The translations under genes and the position numbers were made by a program. From Cellvibrio sp. KY-GH-1 (GTDB lineage: Bacteria; Pseudomonadota; Gammaproteobacteria; Pseudomonadales; Cellvibrionaceae), in assembly GCF_008806975.1 (NCBI RefSeq), contig NZ_CP031728.1, positions 4,691,501 to 4,755,500 on the forward strand: a stretch of 64,000 bases of DNA, in the 5' to 3' direction. Below the pieces are notes generated by a model, which saw only the letters and a program-made list of their open reading frames with translations, made no database searches and was not told where the DNA came from. The stretch's first letter is position 1. Each line of letters opens with the position of its first letter. This document shows, one piece after another, positions 17,112 to 26,835 of the stretch.

Positions 17112-18485
17112 CTATTGTTGGGAATGTTTTTTGGGGATGCTTATTAAAAAACTGGCCCCCTGAGACTGATCCTCACCCAGAATAATCTCTCCCCCCAATT
17201 TCTGCGTTACCAGATTGTAAACAATCGATAGCCCCAAGCCTGAGCCGCCGGTGCGGCGGGCGGTGGTGAAAAAGGGTTCGAAGATTTTGTGGCGAATTTC
17301 ATTGGCGATGCCACAGCCATTGTCGCGGTAGTGGATGGTGATTTTTTCAGGTGACTCGGATAATTCGATACGGATTTTTTTCTCCGCGATGTTGGCGTAA
17401 GCGTGGTGGATGGAGTTGGTGATCAAGTTGGTAATGATTTGAGCAATTGCTCCCGGGTGGCTATTGATTTGGATGTTATTGCCCGGCTCAAGTTGGCAGT
17501 TCACCTGATGTTTTTTCAACAGTGGTTGCAGGCTTTTCAACGTTAAATCGATACAGGCACGCAGTTCAAATTGTTCTTCTTCATGCGCCGTGTGAATAGC
17601 GCCGGAAAGCTTAAAGTTTTGCACCAGAGTGGCAGCGCGATTGAGGTTGTTATTAATTAAACCCAGGCCGTCGTCAATGCCTCCCAGAAATTGGGCAAAC
17701 TCCTCTTCGTTTAATTGTTCATCGCGATAGAGCTTTTGTACTCGCTTTAATTCGTTGGCGCAGTGGCTGGCAGATGTCACGGCGATGCCGAGCGGGGTAT
17801 TGATTTCGTGGGCAAGGCCGGAGACCAGGCGGCCGAGAGAGGCGAGTTTTTCGCTTTCAATCAGTTTTGCCTGAGTGTGATTTAAATTACGCAGCGCCGT
17901 TTGCAATGTATCGGTGCGCTCAGTCACTTTTTGTTCCAACTGTTCGTTAATTTCCTTGAGCTGTTGCTCGTACTCATTGCGCTGGGCGGCGCTGATCGCG
18001 CGGCCGTAGGTGTCAGCCAACGCGCTGGCAAAGGCAATTTCTTCGTTGCTCCAGGTGCGCATAGGGCCCTGGTGCTCGCAGCAAATAATGCCGAGCATAT
18101 GCCCTCTGTGGCGAATGGGCGCATCCAGCATAGAGGTAATGCCAAAAGGAATTAAATAGGCCTCGCGAAATTCGACGGTGCTGGAATGTTGCTGTGCATC
18201 ATTAGCAACGATGGCGCGCTCGTTGTCCAGGCTGGTGAAATAATGGGGGAAGTTGGTGCGTGCCAACTCCAGTGTGCCATCGATTGTGCAGTCATCCCCA
18301 TCAATTAACATGCGACAGCGAATGGCCTGTTTGTCATCATTAAAAATCCAAATGCCCACGCGATTAATTTGCAAACCATGCAGTGCTGCGGTGAGAATTA
18401 ATAATCCTGCAGCCTGTAGGTCGCCGTCATCGACCATGCTCGATTTGGAAACATCGTGCAGAATATCGTACAGCGTTCGTTGCAT
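17112..18485 (-). CDS. GAF-domain sensor histidine kinase
   Basis: 457 residues with no transmembrane segment, so a soluble sensor. A GAF domain spans about 20-170, a coiled coil lies at about 170-215 (QLKEINEQLEQKVTERTDTLQ), the phospho-acceptor box GLAHEINTPLG falls around residue 225, and an HATPase domain follows with the N box (ITNLITNSIHHA), G1 (DNGCGI) and G2 (GGSGLGLSI). It lies 26 bases downstream of the HD-GYP regulator gene, so the two are probably co-transcribed and form a pair controlling c-di-GMP breakdown. Confidence 0.92.
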   Translation of the reverse strand: MQRTLYDILHDVSKSSMVDDGDLQAAGLLILTAALHGLQINRVGIWIFNDDKQAIRCRMLIDGDDCTIDGTLELARTNFPHYFTSLDNERAIVANDAQQHSSTVEFREAYLIPFGITSMLDAPIRHRGHMLGIICCEHQGPMRTWSNEEIAFASALADTYGRAISAAQRNEYEQQLKEINEQLEQKVTERTDTLQTALRNLNHTQAKLIESEKLASLGRLVSGLAHEINTPLGIAVTSASHCANELKRVQKLYRDEQLNEEEFAQFLGGIDDGLGLINNNLNRAATLVQNFKLSGAIHTAHEEEQFELRACIDLTLKSLQPLLKKHQVNCQLEPGNNIQINSHPGAIAQIITNLITNSIHHAYANIAEKKIRIELSESPEKITIHYRDNGCGIANEIRHKIFEPFFTTARRTGGSGLGLSIVYNLVTQKLGGEIILGEDQSQGASFLISIPKKHSQQ

Positions 18486-18511
18486 AGGGATTGTTCTACT
18501 CGTAGGGGAAA

Positions 18512-20086
18512 TTAATGTGTTGGGTGATCGGGAAAGTTTGCGCGAATTTCACGGAAATTATCAAACAGTGAAAGTGCAGCCTCCACCATGCCGGGATCGA
18601 ATTGTTTGCCACTGCGCTCGGTAATGTATTGGATAATATCGTTTTCTTGCCAGGGTTTTTTGTAGGCGCGCTCTGAACCCAGCGCATCTATCACATCGAT
18701 AATCGCCACTATGCGCCCTTCCAGTGGAATGGCATTACCTGACAACCCCAGCGGATAGCCGCTACCATCCCAATATTCGTGATGACTGAGCGCAATGCGT
18801 GCACCCATTTTGGCAATGGTGCGCGTGGAATCTTTTAATAACTCATAACCGATTTGCGCGTGGGTTTTCATGGTCTCCCATTCGCTATCCGTCAGTTTTC
18901 CTGGTTTGTGCAGAATACTTTCCGGTATGCCAATTTTGCCAATGTCATGTAGTGGCGATGCGTGTTTTAGCAATTCCGCAAACTCGCTGCTCTGGCCGAG
19001 TTTGAGTGCCATCAATTCACACATTAGCGCAACGCGGCGCACGTGAGTGCCGGTTTCTTTGGAGCGTTGTTCAATTGCGTCGCCCAGAACCAGCAGCAAT
19101 TCTTTCTGGGTTTCCTGAATATGTTCGCGGCTGTGCAGGTTCTGAAAAATTAGAGTGATATTGGCTGCGAACAATTTGAGAATTTCATTATGGGCCGGAT
19201 CGTGCCCATCATGAAAGCGGGTGTAGAGTACGCTTTGACTGTTATCGTTGGTGTGGTAGTAGCCGACAAATACGTTGTCGCTGACAAAAGACTGCTGACG
19301 GTCAAGTGTATCCAGTACCGCAGCCTTGATTTCGGGCGGAATAATATCGGTGTCCCACTGGGTGTTGAGTTGAACCTGATCACCGGTGGCGGCGAGCAGA
19401 ATTAACTCTGCATCACCAAATAAATCCACCTGCTGACTTACCAAATACATCTCTGCGGTTTTTATATTCAGCAATTGTAAGGTGTGATTGAGCACTGCAT
19501 TGCCGAATTGATAGAGGGTTTGGCTGCGCAACACCGAATCTGAAGCCGCGATAACCTTTTGCATGCCGCGCTTGCTGGATTCAATCGTACAAATATCGCG
19601 ATATGAACGAATAGCAGAATAAACACAGGTTTTTAATTTTGTATCGGTAAGTTCGGTTTTGCTTTTGTAATCGTTGATATCGTAAGTGCGGATGATAGTT
19701 TCTTCCGGCGCTGTACCCGGCTGGCCCGTGCGCAGCACGATGCGAGTGGAATGATTGTTTAGCTCATTGCGAATGTTGTGGATTAGCTCCAAGCCGGCAT
19801 TGTCGGTTTCCATAATCACGTCGACAAATGCCAAGGCAATGTCCGGGTGCTCCTTAAATAAACTCAGCCCTTCTGCAGCGCTAAACGCATTTAAAAACAT
19901 CAGGGGTTGTTCATCAATTTTGGTGTTCTTCAATACCATCTGGGTAACGGCGTGAACCTGTTCTTCGTCATCAATAATCGCCACCTTCCAGGGGAGCGCC
20001 TGTGCTTGGGGGCTGGCATAAGGTTGCAGTGAAGAGGGCGTGTTGCTTGCTTGACTGGTCGCTTTCAAAAATTTCATAGCTATCAT
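18512..20086 (-). CDS. Response regulator with DUF3369 and HD-GYP phosphodiesterase domains
   Basis: 524 residues. A receiver domain at about 35-155 begins VAIIDDEEQVHAV with the phospho-Asp in ALAFVDV. A DUF3369 segment (about 165-310) follows, then an HD-GYP domain (about 325-510) with HD in SPLHDIGKIGIPE, the later SHHEYWDGSGYPLGL carrying the GYP motif, and the intervening KTHAQIG. HD-GYP enzymes hydrolyse c-di-GMP using a metal centre. ATG at 20086 is the first start; ATG at 20077 has a better-placed GGGA sequence. It forms a unit with the GAF kinase downstream. Confidence 0.92.
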   Translation of the reverse strand: MIAMKFLKATSQASNTPSSLQPYASPQAQALPWKVAIIDDEEQVHAVTQMVLKNTKIDEQPLMFLNAFSAAEGLSLFKEHPDIALAFVDVIMETDNAGLELIHNIRNELNNHSTRIVLRTGQPGTAPEETIIRTYDINDYKSKTELTDTKLKTCVYSAIRSYRDICTIESSKRGMQKVIAASDSVLRSQTLYQFGNAVLNHTLQLLNIKTAEMYLVSQQVDLFGDAELILLAATGDQVQLNTQWDTDIIPPEIKAAVLDTLDRQQSFVSDNVFVGYYHTNDNSQSVLYTRFHDGHDPAHNEILKLFAANITLIFQNLHSREHIQETQKELLLVLGDAIEQRSKETGTHVRRVALMCELMALKLGQSSEFAELLKHASPLHDIGKIGIPESILHKPGKLTDSEWETMKTHAQIGYELLKDSTRTIAKMGARIALSHHEYWDGSGYPLGLSGNAIPLEGRIVAIIDVIDALGSERAYKKPWQENDIIQYITERSGKQFDPGMVEAALSLFDNFREIRANFPDHPTH

Positions 20087-20304
20087 CCCGGGATCTTGCG
20101 GTAAGTATAGGCAGGGCTACCGGATTGAACTTTGGTTGGTTAGAACGTTTTTGAAACGCACTTTCCGCTCAAGGAATTATTGGCAATAAACGACAGCGTT
20201 TGTTACAGATTGATACAGACCCATGCTCCCTGTTACAGCCATTGTGCGAACTGGCGGTTAGGCTGCGAACCCTCTCCAGCCCTCTTCACTAAAAGGAAAC
20301 TGCC

Positions 20305-22344
20305 ATGTACTTGCCCTCGCGTCGCGCACTCATGCCTCTGCTTCTGTTTGTCCCTGCCGCCCCTGTCTTTGCTGCGGATACAGGCGTTGATCCCGCGGTG
20401 GAGGAGACCCTCGTCCAAGGTCGCACAAGTGATTATTCGGTGATTACTGAAAACGCGCAGAAAATTATCGATGTTCCCGGTTCTCTGGGTGACCCCTTAA
20501 TGGCGGTGTTTAGTTTGCCTGGTGTAATCAGTGAGGGCGATGGTGGCGGTGCACCGGCGGTGCGTGGCTCATCGCCCAGTGACAATCGCTATTTGGTTGA
20601 TGGTGCGCCCGCTGGTTATGTTTTTCACGCGTTTTCCACCTCGATTTTTAACGAAAATATAATTCAGGATTTTCAATTGTTCTCCGCTGGTTTTGGTCCG
20701 CAATACAGCAATGCCATCGGGGGAGTGTTTGATATTAAATTGCGCGATCCACGCCAGCAGGATTTTTCCACCAAGGTGGATTTGTCGCTGCTGCGCGCGG
20801 GCGTGTTTAGCGAAGGGCAGGTGACTGAAAATTCCGCGCTTTATTTTTCCGGGCGCGCCAGTTTGATTCAGTATTTTTTTGACGAGGATGAAGCGGAAAA
20901 GGAAGATGGCATCCGTGTGCAGGACGCACCGGAAGATACGGATTACCAGTTTAAATATCAGTATCGCCTGGGCGACAATCACAAATTAACCCTGAGTGCA
21001 AATGGCGCCAGCGATCTGGCCGCAGCGGAATTTACCGAGCTGTCCACCGAGGTGATGGAAGAGCCGGATTTTGCTGGTAACGCCAAAATTGAAAATACAT
21101 TTAACAACCAGAATTTGCGTTGGCAATATGCAGGCGAACAGGGCTCCGCGCTCGATGTACAAGTTGGCCACTATGAAAATAATCAGGACACCTTTTGGGG
21201 CGGCGATAAATATTTTTTTGATATGACCACTGCCGATAATTACGCGCTGATTAATTTTTCACTCATTGTCGGTAGTAATCACAATGTGACGCTCGGCGGT
21301 GAATATCACTCTACGGATTACAGCTACGATGCGCGCTTTATTAATTATGTTTGCACGGAGTTTGATCCGGATTGCGAATTGCGGCGTGGTGAATTGGTGG
21401 ATGCTGACGATAAAATTCGCATTAAAGAATCATCTGTTTATGTGAATGACCACTGGCAAATGACGGAAGGGTTTGCTCTGGATCTGGGCGTGCAAAGCCA
21501 TTACAACGATTACACCGAAGAAACCTTTACCCATCCGCGTCTGGCAATGAGTTGGGAGTTTATCGACAACTGGACCCTAACCTCATCCGCAGGTTCGTAC
21601 AATCGCTTGCCGGATATTGATAAAACCTTCCCGGACATTGGCAACACCGAACTGGATTCGGCAACATCCGACCATTTTACCCTCGGGATCAAGCAGGAAT
21701 TGGCCAATGAGTGGAGCTGGTCAGTAACAACCTATTACAAAACCATGGATGACTTGCCGCTCGCCAGCGATCTGAATGATTCGAGCAAGCCGTTATATAC
21801 CAATAACGTGGAAGGCGAGGCCTATGGAGTGGATTTGTTCATCAGCAAAGAGCGCACTGACCGTTGGTACGGCTGGCTGGCGATTAGCGCGTCGCACAGC
21901 TCGCGCACCAATAAGTTAACCGACATAGAGCGGGATTATTATCTGGATACGCCGCTAGTGTTGAATTGGGTGATGAATTATCAGTTAAACGATTTGTGGA
22001 CCTTTGGCGGACGTTTTACCGCGCAATCCGGGCGTGCGATCACGCCAATTGTTGGGGTGCAAAAAAATCCCTGGTTTGAAAACCGCATATTGCCGGTGTA
22101 CGGTGAGGCCTATTCTGATCGCCTGCCGGTGTATACGCGACTGGATTTGCGCTTTCAGCGCGAAATGACGCTTTGGGGTTATCCCGGTACTTACAATATT
22201 GATATTCTTAACGCCCTCAACCGGCGCAATATTACCGACCGCAATTTGGATTATAAACGCACCACGTCCCCGCACGATTTCAAGCTGGAAGATGAAGTGG
22301 GTATGGGCATAATTCCGGCGGTGGGAATGTCGCTGACTTTTTAG
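20305..22344 (+). CDS. TonB-dependent receptor
   Basis: 679 residues, at the short end for the family. Signal peptide about 1-24. The plug domain includes VRGSSPSDNRYLVDGAPAG and GGVFDIKLRDP, and a beta-barrel follows, ending GMSLTF with a C-terminal Phe. The substrate cannot be read from sequence. AAAAGGAAA precedes ATG at 20305. It heads a five-gene plus-strand unit with a MipA-type protein, a DUF3019 protein and a two-component pair, which suggests the system senses or responds to an envelope-active compound. Confidence 0.9.
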   Translation: MYLPSRRALMPLLLFVPAAPVFAADTGVDPAVEETLVQGRTSDYSVITENAQKIIDVPGSLGDPLMAVFSLPGVISEGDGGGAPAVRGSSPSDNRYLVDGAPAGYVFHAFSTSIFNENIIQDFQLFSAGFGPQYSNAIGGVFDIKLRDPRQQDFSTKVDLSLLRAGVFSEGQVTENSALYFSGRASLIQYFFDEDEAEKEDGIRVQDAPEDTDYQFKYQYRLGDNHKLTLSANGASDLAAAEFTELSTEVMEEPDFAGNAKIENTFNNQNLRWQYAGEQGSALDVQVGHYENNQDTFWGGDKYFFDMTTADNYALINFSLIVGSNHNVTLGGEYHSTDYSYDARFINYVCTEFDPDCELRRGELVDADDKIRIKESSVYVNDHWQMTEGFALDLGVQSHYNDYTEETFTHPRLAMSWEFIDNWTLTSSAGSYNRLPDIDKTFPDIGNTELDSATSDHFTLGIKQELANEWSWSVTTYYKTMDDLPLASDLNDSSKPLYTNNVEGEAYGVDLFISKERTDRWYGWLAISASHSSRTNKLTDIERDYYLDTPLVLNWVMNYQLNDLWTFGGRFTAQSGRAITPIVGVQKNPWFENRILPVYGEAYSDRLPVYTRLDLRFQREMTLWGYPGTYNIDILNALNRRNITDRNLDYKRTTSPHDFKLEDEVGMGIIPAVGMSLTF

Positions 22345-22361
22345 TAACAGGTTAGGTTTTT

Positions 22362-23213
22362 ATGTGGAACACGTGCGTGCGCACAGCGGCGACTCTGAGT
22401 GGTTTTTTATTAGCACTGATGGCGGTGTCTGTGTGCGCCGGCGATTTGTCCAGTGAGGTGCGTAAAGGCACCTCCGCGCCCGATAATCGCAATGGAGGCT
22501 ATTTTGAAATTGGTCTGGGTGCGGTTAGTTATACCAATCCCCTAGTGGGCATGCCTGAAGGCAATAAAAAAGGTGAGGTGCACACCGAAGCGTTTCTCGA
22601 TATCAGTGCGCGCTACCAATATCACTGTTTGTTTGCAGAATTATTTTCGCAAAGTTTGGAGCAATTTACCCTCGGCTGCAATTTTTATAATGGTGACAAC
22701 TGGTCGCTGGACTGGGTGGGTCTGGCCCAGCATGATGAAATGAGTGAGGATAAGACCAATGATTACCGCGGGCTAAAAAAACGTCGTGGTGATTTTATGT
22801 CTGGCCCACGCGCAACAGCGTATTTTGGTAACTATATTGTGCAGCTGCATGCACTTGCGGATATTAGCAATACTCATCATGGACAATTGTACTCGCTCAA
22901 GCTGGCGCGTCATTGGCAGTATCGCAATTGGACAATGCACGGGATAGTTGGCGCTACCTATCGTTCGCAACAAATTACGGATTATTATTTTTCGATTGAT
23001 GCCGATGAAGCCTCGGAAAAATATCCCGAGAGCCGTGTGCCTGCAGGTATGGCTTATGTGGTCGAGGTGGGAGCGACTTATCCTCTCAGTGAAAAGTGGG
23101 TTTTCCGCTGTTTTTTCCGGCGTATCGATTTAGTGTCGGATGCCATGAAAAGTCCATTGATATTGGATGATCATGGCGAAGCTATCGCAACCTCAGTCAG
23201 TTACGTGTTTTAG
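22362..23213 (+). CDS. MipA/OmpV family outer-membrane protein
   Basis: 283 residues with a signal peptide (about 1-26). The region YIVQLHALADIS, LYSLKLARHWQYRNWTMHG and QQITDYYFSIDADEA matches the MipA/OmpV pattern, in which the YYFGVxxxEA-type segment is conserved. The protein ends TSVSYVF with C-terminal Phe. MipA interacts with MltA in E. coli murein synthesis, and OmpV-like proteins are also linked to antimicrobial response. It lies 17 bases after the TonB receptor gene and 5 before the DUF3019 gene. Confidence 0.85.
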   Translation: MWNTCVRTAATLSGFLLALMAVSVCAGDLSSEVRKGTSAPDNRNGGYFEIGLGAVSYTNPLVGMPEGNKKGEVHTEAFLDISARYQYHCLFAELFSQSLEQFTLGCNFYNGDNWSLDWVGLAQHDEMSEDKTNDYRGLKKRRGDFMSGPRATAYFGNYIVQLHALADISNTHHGQLYSLKLARHWQYRNWTMHGIVGATYRSQQITDYYFSIDADEASEKYPESRVPAGMAYVVEVGATYPLSEKWVFRCFFRRIDLVSDAMKSPLILDDHGEAIATSVSYVF

Positions 23214-23218
23214 CTGCA

Positions 23219-23647
23219 ATGATTACGCTCAGGCAAATGCAAGGATTCTGGATCGCACTGTTGCTGATTACAGTGGCAATGGCGCATGCCGATGGCCCTT
23301 CAAGTGCTGCTGATATGTCCGCTGGGCGCGACCCCAGTAGTTTGCTACTGACGCCGGCGCGGTGTGTGGCCTTACACCAGGGGCAGGTGTGTTATCAGCG
23401 TGTACAAGTTTCCTGGAGCAGCTACCTGCAAGGAAATTACTGTTTGTATCAAGCGGGAAAAACGCAACCCTTGCAGTGTTGGCAAGAACAAACCCAGGGC
23501 GCATTGATGTTTGAATTCGCCAGTGATGCAACGGGCGTGTTGCAACTAAAAAACGGGCAACAACAGGTAGTCGCGGAAGCGACTATGGAAGTGGCCTGGG
23601 TATACAAGGCCAATACCCGTCGTAAAACCCATTGGCGATTATTTTAA
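23219..23647 (+). CDS. DUF3019 family periplasmic protein
   Basis: 142 residues with a signal peptide (about 1-24, ending AHA). The mature part has four Cys (VALHQGQVCYQRV, GNYCLYQAGKTQPLQCW) and a beta-rich fold. In my recall DUF3019 genes sit beside OmpR-type two-component genes and MipA, as here. Function unknown; a periplasmic sensor accessory is possible. Its TAA stop overlaps the ATG of the response regulator (TAATG), indicating translational coupling. Confidence 0.75.
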   Translation: MITLRQMQGFWIALLLITVAMAHADGPSSAADMSAGRDPSSLLLTPARCVALHQGQVCYQRVQVSWSSYLQGNYCLYQAGKTQPLQCWQEQTQGALMFEFASDATGVLQLKNGQQQVVAEATMEVAWVYKANTRRKTHWRLF

Positions 23648-24390
23648 TGACCAGCATTCATCAAGCTACTGATCCCGTTCACGATAAATCCACTGCCTCG
23701 ATTTTATTGGTTGAGGACGACGCGTCGCTCGCTGAGTGGATTCAGCAATATTTGCAAGGGCATGAATACCATCTACGTCATGTGGCGCGAGGGGATCTTG
23801 TGGTGGCAGACGTACAACAACGAAAACCGGATCTGATTATTCTGGATGTGATGTTGCCGGGTAAAAACGGCTTTGATGTGTGCCGCGAGTTGCGCACTTT
23901 TTTTAATGGGCCAATTTTAATGCTCACTGCGCTCAATGAAGAAACTGATGAAGTCTTAGGGTTGGAATTGGGCGCGAATGATTACCTCAATAAACCTATT
24001 CGTCCGCGCGTCTTGCTTGCGCGCATCAAGGCACTGTTGCGGCGTGAACCGCTGGAGCAAACACAAGAACTACCTGACGGTCAGTTGAAGTTTGGTCAAT
24101 TAAAAATTTTACGCGATGCCAAGGCAGTCTTCTATCGCGAACAAGCGGTACCACTCACCGCCAACGAATTTGATGTGCTTTGGTTATTGGCGAGCCAGGC
24201 GGGGCAGGTCCTCAGTCGAGATCAATTGGTTAGCCAGTTGCGCGGATTTGAATACGATGGCTTTGATCGGTCGATCGATATTCGCATTTCACGCTTGCGC
24301 AAAAAATTGCTCGATAACACCGAGCAACCCTACCGCATAAAAACCGTGTGGGCACGTGGTTATTTATTTTCACCCGAGGCGTGGGATTAA
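23647..24390 (+). CDS. OmpR/PhoB-family response regulator
   Basis: 247 residues from ATG at 23647, which overlaps the preceding stop. The receiver domain begins ILLVEDDASLAEW, with phospho-Asp in LIILDVMLPG, Thr in MLTALNE and Lys in YLNKPI. A winged-helix DNA-binding domain follows from about residue 150 (TANEFDVLWLLASQ, then SIDIRISRLRKKL). It partners the kinase three bases downstream and probably controls this operon in response to envelope stress; that target is inferred from context. Confidence 0.94.
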   Translation: MTSIHQATDPVHDKSTASILLVEDDASLAEWIQQYLQGHEYHLRHVARGDLVVADVQQRKPDLIILDVMLPGKNGFDVCRELRTFFNGPILMLTALNEETDEVLGLELGANDYLNKPIRPRVLLARIKALLRREPLEQTQELPDGQLKFGQLKILRDAKAVFYREQAVPLTANEFDVLWLLASQAGQVLSRDQLVSQLRGFEYDGFDRSIDIRISRLRKKLLDNTEQPYRIKTVWARGYLFSPEAWD

Positions 24391-24393
24391 TTC

Positions 24394-25677
24394 GTGAGGC
24401 GGTTAACTCTCTCGCTGCTTATTGTGGTGGTGTCGGCTGTGATTGGTTTGGGTTGGGGAATTGATCAGTGGTACAGCCAGCAGCAACCTGCACTGGAAGA
24501 TTCTGCGCTCAATGCGTATAAGAATGTTGGCCGCGATCTGGCTATTTTAATTGATCAGCAAGGCGTGCAGGTTGAATGGGATGATTGGTTTGCCTTCTCT
24601 AATTTGCACCCGCAAGTGATTCCCTACGCAGAATTTCCCCTGCCAGAAAATTTGAAAGCAAGTTTTGAGAAGGGCGAGGCCTTGTTGCTTGAGTCAGGCG
24701 ATCAGCTGAGCCTGAATTATTATCTCGCCAGTCAGGATCAGGTATTGTCCTTAATGTTACCCGATGAGTTGCGCCAGGAATCCGGTAGCTGGATTAATTG
24801 GCTGCTCACGTTCTTATTTTATGCCGGCGTGATTTTAATGGTACTGGTGTGGTTGTATCCGCTGTTGCGGCGCCTGGCGTTATTGCGCCGCACCGCACAG
24901 GAATTTGGTGCAGGCAATTTGCAAGCGCGCATTGCCATCGATAAAAACTCCTACATCAATTCCATTGAAGTGGAATTCAACCGCATGGCGCAGCGCATCG
25001 AACAATTAATTGCGGACAATAAATTATTATCGCGTGGGCTTTCTCACGATTTGCGTACGCCGCTGGCGCGTTTGCGTTTCGGGTTGGATGTATTGGGTGA
25101 GGCAGATTTGCCGCCCCTGCAACAGCGCCAACTGGCGCATTTAAATCGTGACATGGTCGCGATGGAAGGATTGGTAGAGGCGCTTCTGAATTATGCGCGC
25201 CTGGAGCAAGCACAAATTTCATTTCGCCCTGCACCCACCGTTATTGCGGATTTTGTGCAGACTTTGCACGGGGAGTTTTATCGCGAGCAAGTTGAATTGC
25301 TGGTTGCTCCAGCGGCGATACGTGGTTGTTGCAGGGTAGATACCGAATATATAGCCATGCTGCTACATAATTTGCTGCAAAATGCCTTGCGCTATGGTGG
25401 CGGGAAGGTGCGCCTGAGTCTGGATTTACATGCGCAAGAGATGCTGTTGGTTGTGGAAGACAATGGTTCAGGCGTTGCACCGGAAGAGCGGGATAAAGTA
25501 CTTAAACCTTTTTATCGCAGTAGTCATTTGGAGGCGACCGATACGCGTCGGGGTCATGGTTTGGGATTGGCAATTGTCGAGCGTATCGCCCAGTGGCACG
25601 AGGCCGGGTTAGATCTTGGCGAATCTGAAACCTTGGGGGGCTTAAAAGTTGTACTTAGTTTTCAGCTTTGTCGCTAG
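24394..25677 (+). CDS. Membrane sensor histidine kinase (OmpR partner)
   Basis: 427 residues from GTG at 24394, three bases after the regulator stop. Two transmembrane helices (about 5-22 and 130-152) enclose a periplasmic sensor. A HAMP region is followed by the H box LSHDLRTPLARL, the N box LLHNLLQNALRYGG, G1 VEDNGSGV and G2 RGHGLGLAIVER. This is an EnvZ/RstB-type kinase. Operon position with a TonB receptor, MipA and DUF3019 points to sensing an envelope or antimicrobial signal. Confidence 0.93.
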   Translation: MRRLTLSLLIVVVSAVIGLGWGIDQWYSQQQPALEDSALNAYKNVGRDLAILIDQQGVQVEWDDWFAFSNLHPQVIPYAEFPLPENLKASFEKGEALLLESGDQLSLNYYLASQDQVLSLMLPDELRQESGSWINWLLTFLFYAGVILMVLVWLYPLLRRLALLRRTAQEFGAGNLQARIAIDKNSYINSIEVEFNRMAQRIEQLIADNKLLSRGLSHDLRTPLARLRFGLDVLGEADLPPLQQRQLAHLNRDMVAMEGLVEALLNYARLEQAQISFRPAPTVIADFVQTLHGEFYREQVELLVAPAAIRGCCRVDTEYIAMLLHNLLQNALRYGGGKVRLSLDLHAQEMLLVVEDNGSGVAPEERDKVLKPFYRSSHLEATDTRRGHGLGLAIVERIAQWHEAGLDLGESETLGGLKVVLSFQLCR

Positions 25678-25733
25678 GTATCTGCTGCAAATCCCACTGC
25701 TCCATAACCACTCCTGAAGCCGTTTTATCGCAA

Positions 25734-25745
25734 GACAACGTTGTC
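25734..25745. promoter_or_regulatory. 12-bp perfect palindrome (possible operator)
   Basis: GACAACGTTGTC is an exact palindrome in the gap between the kinase gene and the PEP-CTERM gene, about 220 bases before the latter. It looks like a LacI- or TetR-type operator core, but no cognate regulator is adjacent. Confidence 0.3.
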
Positions 25746-25962
25746 GAAAGCTTTTACACTTGGCGCTTCGCTGATCTCTCGTCTGTGATGCAAATCACTG
25801 TTTTCATTGGGTGTTCCCAAAATGGTGCAGATATTGCTGATTCACGCGCAACCCTAATGACCACTACTTCCAAAAAAGAACTCCTTTACATACAAATCTT
25901 ATAAATACAGTAAAAGCAGGGTTAAACCACTCATTAGGTCAAATCAACCAAAGGAAACCTCC

Positions 25963-26835
25963 GTGATTAAACAATTCATCAAATTAGCCACAGCGACCCT
26001 CGCTTTGGCATCTGCCCAGGTATTTGCGCTACCGGTGGATTTGGGTAACGCCAGCAATTACACCTTGCTCTCGCACGGCACCAATATCTGGTACGGCCAA
26101 CCGCTGTACGGCAACCTGGAATTGGGGTCAGAAGCTGAGATCTACGGTAATGTGGGGGTGCGCAACACGCTTAATATGGCTCACGGTTCAGTGATTCACG
26201 GCGATGCAGATTTCGGCTCGCTCACACAGAACCCCGGTGCCAGTATTGATGGCGAAAAAACCGTTCAGGGCGCTGGCTTTTGGGATGCGCTTTACGCCGA
26301 TCTTAAAGGTGCATCGCAAACTGCCAAGGCGCTTGCTGGTGTGAATGCCGGTTATATTAACACTACGCAAACCTTTAATCGTCAGGGCGACGTATCGGTA
26401 TTTAACATTCTCGGATTGAATTTGAGTGCGGGCAAAAGCCTGACGCTGAAAGGCAACGCCGATGATGTGTTTATTGTAAACGTGGATTTTTTTGGTTTTA
26501 TTCTCGGCGGTGGTGCCGCAATTATTCTCGATGGTATTTCAGCGGATAATGTTTTGTTCAACGTGCACGGCGTATTGAATAGCGGCCACGTAAATGTCGC
26601 TGCTGGCAGTATGCAAGGCACATACATCGCACCGGATGGTTATTTCCAATTGGGTGACGGTTTAACCCTAAATGGCGTGCGCTTTTTAGGGGCCGGTATT
26701 TCCGGTAATTTGCAAACTGTACACGGCATTACTCCTCCGCAACCACCTGTTACCGTGCCAGAACCTTCGGCGTTATTGTTGTTGGGTTTGGGTTTGCTCG
26801 GCCTGGGTGTGGCGCGTCGTCGCAAGTTAGGTTAA
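25963..26835 (+). CDS. PEP-CTERM sorting-domain exported protein
   Basis: 290 residues from GTG at 25963, with AAAGGAAA upstream. Signal peptide about 1-22. The middle is beta-helix-like (LYGNLELGSEAEIYGNVGV; GKSLTLKGNADDVFIVNV; GSMQGTYIAPDGYFQLGDG), resembling choice-of-anchor-A or ice-binding-type domains. The C-terminus is a textbook PEP-CTERM tail: VPEPSALLLLGLG, a hydrophobic helix, then VARRRK. Such proteins are processed by an exosortase and are linked to extracellular polysaccharide; no exosortase gene is in the window. The stop overlaps the end of the convergent kinase gene. Confidence 0.85.
   Translation: MIKQFIKLATATLALASAQVFALPVDLGNASNYTLLSHGTNIWYGQPLYGNLELGSEAEIYGNVGVRNTLNMAHGSVIHGDADFGSLTQNPGASIDGEKTVQGAGFWDALYADLKGASQTAKALAGVNAGYINTTQTFNRQGDVSVFNILGLNLSAGKSLTLKGNADDVFIVNVDFFGFILGGGAAIILDGISADNVLFNVHGVLNSGHVNVAAGSMQGTYIAPDGYFQLGDGLTLNGVRFLGAGISGNLQTVHGITPPQPPVTVPEPSALLLLGLGLLGLGVARRRKLG

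Noticed and set aside
25668..25904. 78-codon plus-strand frame after the sensor kinase
   Set aside because: Overlaps the kinase end, has no ribosome site or family resemblance, and contains the palindrome region; treated as non-coding.
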